Shown: positions 10,413-21,615 of the stretch, piece after piece
Numbering within the stretch: the stretch's first letter is position 1
How the letters are laid out: each line of letters begins with the position of its first letter
From: Agapetus fuscipes
Lineage: Eukaryota > Arthropoda > Insecta > Trichoptera > Glossosomatidae
Direction of reading: 5' to 3'
Assembly (NCBI GenBank): GCA_951799405.1
Contig: OX637345.1
Span: 1,736,001 to 1,800,000 of the forward strand
DNA: 64,000 nucleotides
Translations under genes and position numbers: made by a program
The notes under the pieces: generated by a model
The model's input: the letters and a program-made list of their open reading frames with translations, nothing else
Databases searched by the model: none
What the model was told of the DNA's origin: nothing

Positions 10413-10530
10413 ATTGCACTAGCCACACCAACAAATAGCTGCACGTACTCAAGACTCACAACACGTTCGGTTTGCTTGCTCGTCCAATATGTTCGCTCTG
10501 AGTTGAGAAACCGTTTAGTTTCACGTTTTT
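10413..10530 (-). promoter_or_regulatory. Probable 5' UTR of the intact LINE
   Basis: The region upstream of ORF1 on the minus strand is less AT-rich than its surroundings. LINEs of this type carry an internal promoter here, but I see no diagnostic motif and the 5' end is not fixed. Confidence 0.35.
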
Positions 10531-10689
10531 GTATATTTGTCAATTTACGAGACTACACCAGAATAAAGTTATACATAGAAAGTCCCAGAAAGCTTAATGT
10601 GATGGCTTGCATGTACAACCTTTACAAGTAGATAAGTATTTTTTGTTTATTTTCACTTTTTAAGCGCACACTGTTTCGCGTGTTTTTTC

Positions 10690-10795
10690 TGTACTCCGTG
10701 ATTTTAACTCCCGATCAATCTGATCACTCCATACGTTTCTCGGTCGTCCCTTCCCTCTTTTTCCTTTCACTTTTCAGTGAAGTACAATATACAGT
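10690..10795 (-). pseudogene. RT3-type LINE fragment
   Basis: The minus strand has the block KSERKKREGTTEKRMEX, which matches the GRPQMGRPRKVW region of RT3 at 28780 in a shifted frame. It is fused in frame, by chance, to the RT2 remnant next to it. Confidence 0.5.
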
Positions 10796-10797
10796 GA

Positions 10798-11168
10798 AAA
10801 TCGCTTGTTCATTGCAGATTAGCCGCCACTTCTTCCTGTCCTTGCATACTTCTTTCATTTCATCCAGAGGCATAACCTTTTTCATACAAGCCCTCCTTTT
10901 ATTAAGACTCTGGATATCCCATTCATTCGCTATTTCAGAAATTTGACCCATCCATACTTTTCTCGGTCTACCTCTACCACGACATCCATTTATTCTTGCA
11001 ACATATACTTTCTTCGTCAGTCTTTCATCACTCATTCTCTCAACATGCCCGAACCATCTTAGCAAACTTCTTTTAATCTTCACTTTCCCTTACACCACAT
11101 TCTTCTCTTACAAAATCATTCCTTACCCTGTCACTTCGTTTTTTCCCAATCATACTTCGTGAGAGTCC
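10798..11168 (-). pseudogene. RT2-type LINE, broken C-terminus of reverse transcriptase
   Basis: The minus strand reads KRSLLRWFGHVERMSDERLT, GCRGRGRPRKVW, then EVCKDRKKWRLICN. Upstream, at 11090-11165, RVRNDFVREECGVR is in another frame, because about 7 bases are lost near 11085 compared with the 27640 copy. It is a dead 5'-truncated copy. Confidence 0.8.
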
Positions 11169-11170
11169 AT

Positions 11171-11750
11171 TAATTTTTTTTTTTTTTTTTTTCTTAACGG
11201 ACATGATAGTCCAATTACATAATTTTATGACAAGGTAATTACAAAGAATAACAAAGAAAACAAAATAATTCTAGGATTAATATTACATAATAGCACAGTC
11301 AAATAAATACCTATACTTTCCTCAGCAAAACAAAGCTCTACGGAATTCAGACAGGCTCATGCCGCATAAATCTAGATGAGAGGAAGAATTTAAAAGACGA
11401 CACATTCTGTTAATAGGAGAATAGTATCCTTAATTTGAAGTGTGAAAGTTGAGAGAGAGCAATTCATTTATTCTAAATCTTCGCGTTGGAACATTTAATT
11501 TGATACATTGTAAAAGATAAGGTGAGTCGAAAATACTATTAATGATTTTATAAATAAATATGAGTTGAGCATGTTGTCGGCGTGTTACTAAAGATGAAAT
11601 GCCTAGGGTGTTCTCTATGTCTTTATAGTCATACTCATCTCTACTTAGACCCAGTTTCCAAGTAACTCGTCTTAGAAAGCGATGCTGTACTGATTCAAGG
11701 CGGTCAATGTGGGTAGCATAGAATGGAGACCAGATAACACTAACAATTTA
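11171..11750 (-). pseudogene. Jockey-like LINE, reverse transcriptase C-terminus
   Basis: Reading the minus strand from about 11745 gives IWSPFYATHIDRLESVQHRF, LRRVTWKLG, DYKDIENTLGISSLVTRRQH, LIFIYKIINS, then an in-frame TAA (after HTSN), then YYSPINRMCRLLN and LSEFRRAL before the stop. These are the post-RT motifs of jockey-type LINEs. A run of about 20 T at 11171-11190 is its poly-A tail on the minus strand. It is 5'-truncated and carries one premature stop. Confidence 0.85.
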
Positions 11751-12424
11751 TTAATATAATAAATTTGTTCCCATCCTTGCTCTTAACTCATGGCATGGTT
11801 TCCCAGGTCTGCTTAGAATTGCAATATTACCGATGGAACTACGTAAGTCTGCAGCTTCAAGCTTAAAACTTCACCCTCAAACTACACCATAGCGTTTCAC
11901 CAAAAAATCTATGAAAACTTAAACACTCAATAGAGGCGCTGTCTCATCTCCCGTACATTTTCTCGTAATCGCAACTGTTGAACTTAAACTTTTATACTTG
12001 AGATGCGAGTGCTTCAAGTTTTAAACATGCATTATGTGGAAAAATACGAGTAAGCTATTTGAAAATGTGCTTGTATCGGGGAGTCCTTCATCAACCTCTG
12101 CCAGCGATGTCTAGCTTACGCTTTTATTCTCGTTTTTCCAATTTTGTAAAAATTTTGAAAGAATGGTATTCACAAAGGAAATGTTAAAGAAGGAAATGTA
12201 TGAAGAAAATTATGGAAATGAATGAATGGAAATCGGTATACCTTCTTTTTAAGGTCCTGTAGTTTTTATAAACCTAAGTGTTATTAATTTCAACCCATAA
12301 ATCAATTAAAAATTCAAAGCCTTAGCCGCCAATATTACAGATCAACCTTCATTTTTTGTAGATAATAAGATATGAGTAGGCACTGTATATTTTTTTTAGA
12401 TATTTAATAGATATTAGGTATTCC
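11751..12424. other. No clear feature; weak LINE scrap near 12180
   Basis: At 12170-12240 a sequence like GTATGAAGAAAATTATGG followed by AATGAATG recalls the RT3 C-terminal codons, but it is too short to be sure. The rest shows nothing. Confidence 0.4.
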
Positions 12425-12640
12425 GTGACCCATAAGTTGGTATGAGGCTGACCACCCATGCTGTAGAAAATGGTTCACTTTGCCAATGTCACCCCTTTTT
12501 CAGGGAAGGTCAGCATGAGTTGCAGGGCTTATGTTCATTTGAGATTGGGTTTTTATATCGCAGGTCCACTTGCGGCAAGTGTCAGCAAGAACTTAACAAT
12601 ATCTGCTTGTGGGAACGCGTTTAATATGAACCTTTAATGA
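12425..12640 (+). repeat. Family C copy split by the Helitrons
   Basis: The copy starts near CATAAGTTGGTATGAGGCTG and runs to ATGAACCTTTAATGATATAT. Its missing tail, CTTTGAAGCTTAGATTTAGA, appears at 17778-17806 on the far side of the Helitron pair. Confidence 0.85.
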
Positions 12641-12656
12641 TATATATATATATATT

Positions 12657-12696
<40 letters not shown>
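12641..12696. repeat. (AT)n microsatellite
   Basis: About 55 bp of AT repeats. It provides the A that flanks the first Helitron on the 5' side. Confidence 0.9.
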
Positions 12697-12699
<3 letters not shown>

Positions 12700-13799
12700 T
12701 ATATATAAAAATCTAGGGGGTATTTGCGTCTGTTTTTTTCGAATTTGCAAAAATGTTTTTCTAAAAAGTGTTCCTCTTGATAAACTGAACTAACGCTCAA
12801 TTCCAGAATTTTTGGTGTTTGTTTGTTTGTTTGTTTGTTTGTTTGTTTGTTTGTTTGTGTGTTTGTTTGTATATTTGTACCATTATAGGCGCCCAGACCG
12901 TTCGCAGCACGATGCTGAAATTTTGCACACCCCCATAAAGTGTTAGTGGCTAAACAACTGTCAGGGTCCGGATGAGGTCACGTGCATATTTCGCATACCT
13001 GCAATACAGACTGAAAATTGAAATCTTGCCGCTGGCGGCCATTTTGAATTTACAGACTTGATATTCGAAACGGTCATGCCTCTCAGTTATTTTAACAACT
13101 TTTGGAATAAACTTTTTCGCAAAAAGTAAATTCTTCAAACTAAATTTGTAAATACCTACATAGAAAAAAATAAAAAATAATAACTTTCAGGTGGCACAAC
13201 GGGCGCATGCATAAAGTTGGAACATTGAAATTAGGCATGCTATCTAAACATAAACAGACTTAAATATTTTTAAAAGAACAACGAAATACATGAAGGATTA
13301 AGAGTAGCTGCCATACATTTTTTTTGGTTTCTTCAATATTTAACATTCTCCTGGCGTTCATTTTAAAAGTCTGAAGGTTTTTCCTCAATGATCAATTTGT
13401 TTTTGCTTATGTCAACATTTTTTGAAAGAAAACTTTTTTCAATGACAATTTTTTCCAAACAAAATTTTGAAAAACCTGATTTTCACAAAAAAGTCAAATT
13501 TATAAGTAAAAAAATCAACTGATTTGATGCTACACAAACAATTATAATTTAGCGAAATGTAATGATATGCAGAGGTGGGCACAGATAACCAAAATTTATC
13601 TGTAGATAAGATAAACAGATAACGGCTCAAAATCATCTACAGATTATCTGTAGATAATTTCCCAAAAGTCCAGCGAAATCATCTGAGATAACAGATAAAG
13701 ATGATGGCCCTGGAAATCATCTAGATAAAAAGATAATCACCCAAAAATTATCTAGATAAAAAGATAATGAAAAAGATAACTTCGTTGATTTGTTCTTTA

Positions 13800-13875
13800 T
13801 AAAAAAGGTTATGACTGAATGAAGTGAAAGAAGTATATAAGAACCAAACAAATGGTGGTTGATCTGTATGTTGGT
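13800..13875 (+). pseudogene. RT2-type LINE 3' scrap
   Basis: AAAAAGGTTATGACTGAATG followed by GTGAAAGAAGTAT matches the KKVMTLDEMKEVCK codons with small deletions. Confidence 0.55.
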
Positions 13876-13929
13876 AGCAAAGACTTGACTTTAAAAAAAA
13901 ATGTAGGTATTCTGTACAACTTTCTATGT

Positions 13930-14002
13930 TCTCGACCGATCTTTTGTACTACCTACCAATCAGGAGTCTGAAGCGTTAACCACTAGACTACGGACCGGTC
14001 AT
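13930..14002 (-). mobile_element. SINE A head fragment
   Basis: The minus strand reads GACCGGTCCGTAGTCTAGTG and then AACGCTTCAGACTC. Confidence 0.6.
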
Positions 14003-14144
14003 AAGTTGGCTGTTATTTGCTTATAAATTTTATTTTATAATTGCAAGCTTTAAAACAGCACCAATTCTGGAAAAAATTAAGTCATTGAAAAATTTAAGAT
14101 AGATATATGTATTCCAATAGAAGAGGCACGTATTATAATCGCAA

Positions 14145-14404
14145 AAAAAAACGCAACTAAGCTACACATTTAGTGTAACTTCTTGGCTGCGTTATCCCCG
14201 AAGGGGTCGCATGTGGCGCTTCGGGACCTATTTTTTGTACAGTTAAGGGGGCCGGCCTCACACCAACCACTTTCAGTTGAAGTGGGGGTTTCCCAGCTCC
14301 CGGGGGGGCCGGTTCTCATTTTATTGTGAAGGCTGAGTAAACCTTTGAGATTGAACCCTTGCTCTCGGCATGGAATGCAAGCATTCTACCAATTGAGCTA
14401 TCGA
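14145..14404 (-). mobile_element. SINE B, downstream half of an A-B composite
   Basis: The minus strand starts with the head GTCGATAGCTCAATTGGTAG, passes through the body with CTGGGAAACCCCCAC, and ends TGTAGCTTAGTTGCG. It is joined directly to the SINE A at 14405-14645. Confidence 0.85.
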
Positions 14405-14645
14405 CCTTTTTATGAGCTTGATCGTCGTCGCTACAAAGCGCCAATTCTCAAGCAAGACCCAGTTGCTGTAAGGCTGGATAGACCTTTGGTGACCGGTCAT
14501 TGGTAAAGGCTTTTTTAATTTTTCAACCCAGCGAAGAGCAAATTTGAAAATATAAATGGTATATTTTTTGTGCTCCACCGGGAATTGAACCCACAACCTT
14601 CCCATTCAGAGTCCGCAGTGTTGCCACTGAGCTACGGACCGGTCA
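14405..14645 (-). mobile_element. SINE A, upstream half of an A-B composite
   Basis: The whole tRNA-like head and body are present, but the usual A tail is replaced by SINE B. The junction lies in GATCAAGCTCATAAAAAGG (minus strand). Confidence 0.85.
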
Positions 14646-15945
14646 CTATCATATTTCTATCATTGTTATATAAGTTGTAGGGTCGGTGCGGCGTCTGAAA
14701 GGTTTTTATTGTTTGATTCAAACAAAGTGAAGAAATCTGTCTTTGTTCTCCTTGCGCAGTTTCATGGAATTTATTGAGGAATTTGACAATCATCTATTAT
14801 CTGTCTATATTATCTATTATCTGTAGATAACGTATTTCAAATTATCTTTAGATAAAAGATAATTTTCAGCCAAAAAGTTATCTACAGATAACAGATAACA
14901 GATGACGCCAGAAAATCATCTGCGATAAGATAAAGATGATCATCTGTTATCTGTTATCCGTCATCTGTCATCTTTAGATAAGATGATGCCCACCTCTGAT
15001 GATATGTAATAGGACAATCCCGCCAAGTATATATTTTGCATACCTGCGATACCAACTAAAAAAATACATTGCTCTGCAGGCGGCCATTTTGAATGTCTAG
15101 GCCTCAAACTCGAATTTTAAATGCATTTTAGTAAACCCCATAAATGTTGGAAGAAACTTTTTTTTTACGGCAAATTTCTTTGAACAAATATTTAAAAAGT
15201 AAAATTTCATACAAAGTGTCTTATATATAAAAATAAAAAAAGTTAAAAAGTTTATTTTTTTTTAATTTTCAAAAGTAATTTTTTTCTTAGAGTTCTGTCG
15301 ATGGGTCGAACGTTTTCCCATACTTAGATTTTTTGTAGATTGTGAGGTTAGGCATTTTGAGGTATCTTCAGGTACCAAGCAGTATCAGACACTAAAATAT
15401 CGTGAAAAGTATCACAAGCAGTTTTAAGATGTCAAAAGATAATTCAGAGCAGGATGAGCAGTTTGAAGGCATTTCATGACAATAAGAGCAGCTGGAACAA
15501 TCTAAAAACAAAAGCACCAGTACCAACAAAACAATGCCGTATAGCAAACGCAGTCATGTTTCATGCCACTATAAGACAATTGCTAGCAACACAGGTACGC
15601 TTAAGATACTATTACCAGCAAAACGAAAAAAGGGCAGAAAAAGACAAGTTATACACTTAAATGATAATGAACGGGTCGAGCATCATTATAAACCATCACC
15701 AGAAAATTAAAGAGCAGAAATAAAAAACAGGATAAAGACTTCAGCACCTGCACAACAATAGGAAGTAGCACGATCAGGCCTGGGATTCTACCATAAAATT
15801 GTCCACTTTTTGTTGTTATTGTTGGTCAGTTCTCATGTATCTTTTAAAAATTAAAGCAAGGGTAAAGTGTGCTGGCGAAGCCGGAGCTTAAACTGCCCGT
15901 AGGGCCTAGCAGCCAACCGTGCGAGAGCGCGGTTTGGTCTGCTAG

Positions 15946-17743
15946 TCTTATATATAAAAAAGGAGAGGGTATTTGCGTCTGTTTTTTTCGAATTTGCAAA
16001 AATGTTTTTCTACAAAGTGTTTCTATTGACAAACTGAACTAACGCTGTGTTCCAGAATTTTTGGTGTTTGTTTGTTTGTTTGTTTGTTTGTTTGTTTGTT
16101 TGTTTGTTTGTATATTTGTACCATTATAGGCGCCCAGACCGTTCGCAGCACGATGCTGAAATTTTGCACACCACCATAAAATGTTAGTGGCTAAACAACT
16201 GTCAGGGTCCGGATGACGTCACGTGCATATTTCGCATACCTGCCATACAGACTGAAAATTGAAATCTTGCCGCTGGCGGCCATTTTTAATTTACAGGCTT
16301 GATATTCGAAACAGTCATGCCTCTCAGTAATTTTAACAACTTTTGGAAGAAACTTTTTCGCAAAAAGTAAATTCTTCAAACTAAATTTGTAAATACCTAC
16401 ATAGAAAAAAATAAAAAATAATAACTTTCAGGTAGCACAACGGGCGCATGCATAAAGTTGGAACATTGAAATTAGACATGCTATCTGAACATAAACAGAC
16501 TTAAATATTTTCAAAAGTACAACAAAATACATGAAGTTTTAAGAGTAGCTGCCATACATTTTTTTTTGGTTTCGTCAATATTTAACACTCTTCTGGCGTT
16601 TATTTTAAAATTCTGGAAGTTCATTCTCAATGATCAAGTTTGTCTTGCTAAAGTCAACATTTTTTGAAAGAAAACTTTTTTCAATGACAAAGTTTTTCGA
16701 ACAAAATTTTACAAAACCTGATTTTCACAAAAAAGTCAAATTTATAAGTAAAAAAATCAACTATTTTGATGCTATACTTACAATTATAATTAAGCAAAAT
16801 GTAATGATATGTAATAGGGAAATCACGCGAAGTGTATATTTTGCATACCCGCTATACAAACTAAAAAAATATATTGCTCTGCAGGCGGCCATTTTGAATT
16901 TATAGACCTCATACTCGAATTTAAAATGCATTTTAGTAAATCCCATAAATGTTGGAAGAAACTTTTTTTCTACGGCAAATTTCTTTGAACAAATATTTAA
17001 AAAGTAAAATTTCATACAAAGTGTCTTATATATAAAAATAAAAAAAGTTAAAAAGTTTTTTTTTTTTATTTTCAAAAGTCATTTTTTTCTTAGAGTTCTG
17101 TCGATAGGTCGAACGTTTTCCCATACTTAGATTTTTTGTAGATTGTGAGTTTAGGCATTTTAAGGTATCTTCAGGTACCAAGCAGTATCAGACACTAAAA
17201 TATCGTGAAAAGTATCACAAGCAGTTTTAAGATATGAAAAGATAATTCAGAGTAGGACGAGCAGTTTGAAGGCATTTCATGACAATAAGAGCAGCTGGAA
17301 CTATCTAAAAGCAAAAGCACCAGTACCAACAAAACAATGCCGTATAGCAAACGCAGTCATATTTCATGCCACTATAAGACAATTGCTAGCAGGTACGCTT
17401 AAGATACAATTACCAGCAAAACGAAAAAAGGGCAGAAAAAGACAAGTTATACACTAAAATGATAATGAACGGGTCGAGCATCATTATAAACCTTCACCAG
17501 AAAATTATAGAGCAGAAATAAAAAGCAGGATAAAGACTTCAGCACCTGCACAACAATAGGAAGTAGCACGATCAGGCCTGGGATTCTACCATAAAATTGT
17601 CCACTTTTTGTTGTTGTTGTTGGTCAGTTCTCATGTATCTTTTAAAAATCAAAGCAAGGGTAAAGTGTGCTGGCGAAGCCGGACTTTAAACTGCCCGTAG
17701 GGCCTAGCAGCCAACCGTGCGAGAGCGCGGTTTGGTCTGCTAG
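15946..17743 (+). mobile_element. Helitron copy 2, non-autonomous, joined head to tail with copy 1
   Basis: It starts TCTTATATATAAAAAAGGAG immediately after the CTAG of copy 1, and ends CTAG at 17740-17743 followed by T. The same terminal hairpin is at 17713-17732. Its length is 1798 bp and it lines up with copy 1 throughout, including the (GTTT)n run and the duplicated GGCGGCCATTTTGAA blocks. Short frames near 15454-15660 and 17266-17457 (start LKAFHDNKSSWN) are conserved between copies but match nothing I know. Confidence 0.9.
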
Positions 17744-18000
17744 TATATACATATATATATATATATATGTACATATATCTTTGAAGCTTAGATTTAGATT
17801 TAGATAGGTTGGTATGAGGCTTACCACCCATACTGCAAAAAAAAAATTATTTGCCCACTTCACCCCTGTTTCAGGGAAGTTCAGCAAAAATTGCAGGGTT
17901 GATGTTCATTGAAGGTTTGGATTTTGATTTTTAAATGCACATGCAGCATCTGCTTGAGGGCATACCTTAAATATAAATCTACAATTTTAGCATATCTCTG
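17744..18000 (+). repeat. Tail of the split family C copy, then a second family C copy
   Basis: From 17744 AT repeats lead into CTTTGAAGCTTAGATTTAG, the rest of the copy that began at 12425. GGTTGGTATGAGGCTTACC at 17807 opens another, 3'-degenerate, copy. Confidence 0.8.
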
Positions 18001-18280
18001 CAACTAAGATTAGACTGTAATAACTTCTACCTTTCTTCTTTTAAAACTCTCGTGCCTAAGAGGGCCGTGATCTCCTCCAAATGTGTCCTACTGATTAATG
18101 GGTACATGAATAGGAGAACATAAAGGCGCGCGCCCGTTGCCGTTTTGTAAGCCGGCATTATAAAGCCTCGCTCACATTTCGCTCCTGAATAAAAATATTT
18201 CCTGAAAAGTCACAGTCATTAAAGAGTGGCAGCGCGGCTTCATTAATCACTGCAGATTTCCCATCAGAGGCTTTCCCAAG
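18001..18280. other. No recognisable feature
   Basis: There is a short GC-rich patch (AAAGGCGCGCGCCCGTTGCC near 18123), but no gene or family repeat. Confidence 0.45.
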
Positions 18281-18281
18281 T

Positions 18282-18536
18282 CAGAGTGTGCCAAGCTGTG
18301 CCAAGATGTATCACAGATCATGTGTTAAAAAGTGTGGAAAATTTGACAAAATGTGTCACAGATGTGCTTAAAAGTGTTCCAAATTGTGCCAAAACGTGCC
18401 AAGATATGTCTTAAAAAAAATTTAAAGTGTGCAAAATTTGACAAAATGTGTCACAGATGTGTTAAAAAGTTTGAAAAATCTTGCCAAGATATGTCTTAGA
18501 TGTTTTACAAAGTGTGCAAAATTTGCCAAAATGTTC
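18282..18536 (+). repeat. Degenerate tandem repeat
   Basis: Two to three imperfect units of about 100 bp share AAAATTTGACAAAATGTGTC and CAGATGTG.TTAAAAGTG, with CCAAGATATGTCTTA between them. Confidence 0.7.
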
Positions 18537-19354
18537 ATCCTCAGTCGCCGTACAGATAGGATGTTCTCCTGAAGACGTCGGCTACGTCGCTGACGAAACG
18601 TAGAGAATAATGTAAGTTCTCACCGAACGGTTCGTTAAATATCCGAAAATTAATATAATTGTCAAAATGTCAAACTACCGTAATTCTAACTTAAACCTAA
18701 CTAATAAGTGCTCTTTTGTTACGACTGTTTAAAATGCTAATTCAATCAATAATTTCACAAACTTACACCAGATTACACAAATTATAATGGATGAAAGCAA
18801 GCGGACATGTTGCTATTGTGAGAGTTCGAGAGAGAAGACGGAAGTAGGATACAGCGGTCAAACATTGACATGAAGTTGGTAGCAAAAACCACCATAGACA
18901 AAAATACGAATGCATCATTGGTAGGTATGTTTAATTAATTATTTAATGTTAAATAATGTAAAAATCTTGACAAGCTTACTAGTTGCGTTTTAATAATATA
19001 GATTAAACTTTCTTGACTTTTTCCTACGTGACATAAAAAAAGTCTTGAATTTGGAAAGTTTGAAAGCCCCTGTCCTCGGAGGTTCCATTAAGCTTTTTGG
19101 CGGGCTCTCTCCTCTCTTATTCGTCCTGCCAGGTATTCACCATGTACAACCCAGCCTTCAAAACATCCACTCCCACCCTCACATTTCCTCCCGAGTCCTT
19201 CACCACCCAGTTTCTGTATAGAAAGAAGATTAGACAACCATTTACTCTTAGAAATTTTACTTTGTGACATTCTTGGATACCTTGTAAAAAAATAGCTTTT
19301 CAATTTATTTTCATCGCATTTTTGTGTTCGTTCTTGTTAAAATCGTTTCCTTGA
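18537..19354. other. No recognisable feature
   Basis: No family repeat or convincing coding frame. A palindrome-rich CCTGAAGACGTCGGCTACGT patch lies near 18570. Confidence 0.45.
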
Positions 19355-19425
19355 ATTATAGGTTGGTTTGACGCTGGCCACCTATACTGTAAAAAATGGT
19401 TTACTTTCGGTTCACAGTTAACTTT
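19355..19425 (+). repeat. Family C head fragment
   Basis: It reads TTATAGGTTGGTTTGACGCTG through TGTAAAAAATGGTTTAC. Confidence 0.6.
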
Positions 19426-19634
19426 TGTACTGTCTTGCTCGCCAGCTCAGATACAAGTCTGCGCTACAGACGCCTTGTGACATTAGACATAAGTACGGTT
19501 CACGAAACACGCGAACTGGAACATGTGAGAATATTGTACCAGAATATTCGAGCAAACACTAATTATTTATTACCCGAACACCTCCGTAAAGAAACAAACT
19601 CACACAAGTAAGAAAACATAGGCACACACTCTAT

Positions 19635-20003
19635 CTATAATGTAAGTTGCCAAGATATATTAAATTTAAGATTCATATTAAATGCAATTCCATTAGCAGG
19701 CGCTTATAAGTTCACGCTTACACAATACACATGCCTCATGTGGACTAAAAGTGTCTCATCTAATCTAAACTAAGTTGCAAAGATATATAACATTTGGGAT
19801 TCACATTATATGCATTTTCACAAGCAGACACGTATAAGATCGCTCTTGCACATGCTGCATGTGAGCATACAACATAAAAACCCAAATCTCAAATGAAAAT
19901 ACACCCTGCATCTCTTGCCGACCTTTCCTGAAACAGGGGTCACATTGGCAAAGTCAACAACTTTTTGCAGTATGGGTGGTCTGCTTCATACCAACTAGCT
20001 CTC
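19635..20003 (-). repeat. Two family C copies in tandem
   Basis: A 5'-truncated copy (about 19635-19755) is followed by a near-complete copy (19758-20003) with a CTCATCTAATCTAAAC tail on the + strand. Confidence 0.8.
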
Positions 20004-20046
20004 ATCTGAATTAATGTAAAACCATGTAAGTACCATGTGTAGGTAT

Positions 20047-20256
20047 CAGTGGCGAAGGGTGCCATACAAGCCGGTTTCCCGTTTAAAATGAGGCAAAAAT
20101 GATAATAAAGTAGACTGCATGGAGAAAAAATACGTTTTGTTTCTTTGGTTTTAAATGTGTTTTTTTACTTTGTGCCTATATTTTTTAACTACTTTGTTAC
20201 ATCATTTTAAAAGGGAAGCCGATGGGAACCGGCTTGTATGGCACGCTTCGCCACTG
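20047..20256 (+). mobile_element. hAT MITE, copy 1 (210 bp)
   Basis: Termini CAGTGGCGAAGGGTGCCATA and its inverse at the right end. GTAGGTAT flanks it at 20039-20046 and 20257-20264. It is non-coding. Confidence 0.93.
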
Positions 20257-20443
20257 GTAGGTATATAGATATATTTTAGAAGGGTTTTGCTTTCCACATG
20301 TCAGTCTACGGGTACGTGATAGTGCATAAAACACAGCATCAGTACAAAGGCTGTGAGCCTCCTCCATGCAGACGCTATAGAGGCGTGTATGTGTGTTCAG
20401 AGCATGCGAACTGAAAGATGCAGTTGATGCAGAGAGCATCCGG

Positions 20444-21185
20444 TAGATGGGAGTAGGGATGGACGGGGGGGATTAAAAGTTAAAGGGAATTATACCGGGG
20501 AAAAAACAAACATAAAAAAAAACATTTCGAATATAGGACTTGTTGGTTTGTGGTATTCCACAGCTTGTTGTGTCGGTATTATACCGGTTTGCATTTTTTT
20601 TTAATACCGGGAAATTTTAAAATACAAGTATCGTGTTATAAGCTATCAGTATTTCACGCTGGTTTATATTAACAAACAAAACGAAACATTTTCCGTAAAA
20701 TAGATACAAGGAAAGGCTTGCCAGTATTTAAAAATTTAAATCGTTATTAGTACATAATATTCATTTTAATCTGAGACTGATTTCTTTTCTTTTCTCATAA
20801 CTTATTTTTTCTTCAATTACAGTAAAAAAATAATTATTTGAATGTTCAAAACTACCACAAACATCATAATACCGCAGTTTTTTACGCCGAATAATAATGG
20901 TGAGTTATTCGACTATTCATCATAGAGACTGTCGGTTAACCGGTATTCGGCTATTTGCATAATAAGTAATCGCTCACGACATGTCTTGTAAATATACGGA
21001 TACTGGTAAATTCAATTTATAATTTTCCCGGTATTGGCATACCCAGTCATATACCCAGATTACAAATTGAATTACATTTACGATCATCTGCATTAATGAG
21101 TCATAGTTTTTCCATCTTACTGAAAATATACGAATACCGGGAAAAATAACATTCCTTATTCCCGGTTTTGGAATGCCCAGCTCTA
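20444..21185. mobile_element. Candidate hAT-like element, 742 bp
   Basis: The right end reads GGAATGCCCAGCTCTA, the inverse of TAGAGCTGGGCATTCC, a common hAT end. The left end, TAGATGGGAGTAGGGATGG, is a weak match. CATCCGG lies on both sides, with one mismatch at the eighth base. The interior repeats ATACCGG and CCGGTATT words in both orientations. No transposase is present. Confidence 0.5.
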
Positions 21186-21369
21186 CATCCGGGATGCGAG
21201 TTGCATTATGTATGCGGTCGAATGCATTGTCGGGCGGCGGTCTCTGCCGTCTCCCTTGATCTGTGTTGTGAACAAACGAATACCGGTAAAGATTCTATTT
21301 GGTTTGCCGAGCTGTCTACAATATAGGAATGAAATGTCTACAAATCTATTTATGTTCGATCGAATTCGT

Positions 21370-21615
21370 CGGGGTTATAGCCGCGGGGGCCAAGAGGGCT
21401 GATCTTTCTAGCGTGTTTCGAATGGAACAACGTTGGTTCGATCCCCGCTTGGGTCACTTGACTTTAACTTTGACCCTGGTTCAACAGATGTTATTGGGTA
21501 ATTATTATTTAATAATTCATTAATAATAAACAATAATGAATTATTAAATGACGATATTAATACCTGTTTCTGGCCAGGCAGAATAGGTTGGTGAATTGCA
21601 TTCCTCTTCACAAAT
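21370..21615 (+). mobile_element. SINE E
   Basis: The tRNA-like head runs GGGGTTATAGCCGCGGGGGC to GTTGGTTCGATCCC. The body includes AACTTTGACCCTGGTTCAAC and ends AGGTTGGTGAATTGCATTCC. A small inverted repeat of AATAATTCATTA type sits mid-body. An A-rich stretch follows to about 21680. Confidence 0.8.

Larger units (their letters stand above)
13570..14998. mobile_element. hAT-type element, 1429 bp, carrying SINEs
   Basis: It begins CAGAGGTGGGCA and ends TGCCCACCTCTG. ATGATATG flanks it on both sides (13562-13569 and 14999-15006), an 8-bp duplication typical of hAT. Many TTATCTGTAGATAA-like words lie near both ends, as in hAT subterminal repeats. There is no transposase frame. The interior holds a short RT2 3' scrap (about 13800-13875), a SINE A head fragment and an A-B composite, all acquired later or carried as cargo. 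Helitron copy 2 lacks it at the same site. Confidence 0.93.
12697..15945 (+). mobile_element. Helitron copy 1, non-autonomous, with a hAT insertion
   Basis: The 5' end is TCTTATATATAAAAATC after an A. The 3' end is CTAG at 15942-15945. A hairpin (AACCGTGC, loop GAGA, GCGCGGTT; 15915-15934) lies 7 nt before it. These are the marks of a Helitron. Without the inserted hAT at 13570-14998 and one copy of its TSD it is about 1.81 kb. There is no Rep-helicase ORF. Internal features are a (GTTT)n run near 12820 and two related blocks around GGCGGCCATTTTGAAT (near 13030 and 15080). Confidence 0.88.

Noticed and set aside
12640..12700. AT-rich tract as a replication origin
   Set aside because: It is a simple (AT)n microsatellite at a Helitron insertion point.
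18560..18605. CTGAAGA...GAAAC word as a hammerhead ribozyme
   Set aside because: A short GUC/GAC stem can be drawn, but stem II has an unpaired base and I could not find stems I and III.
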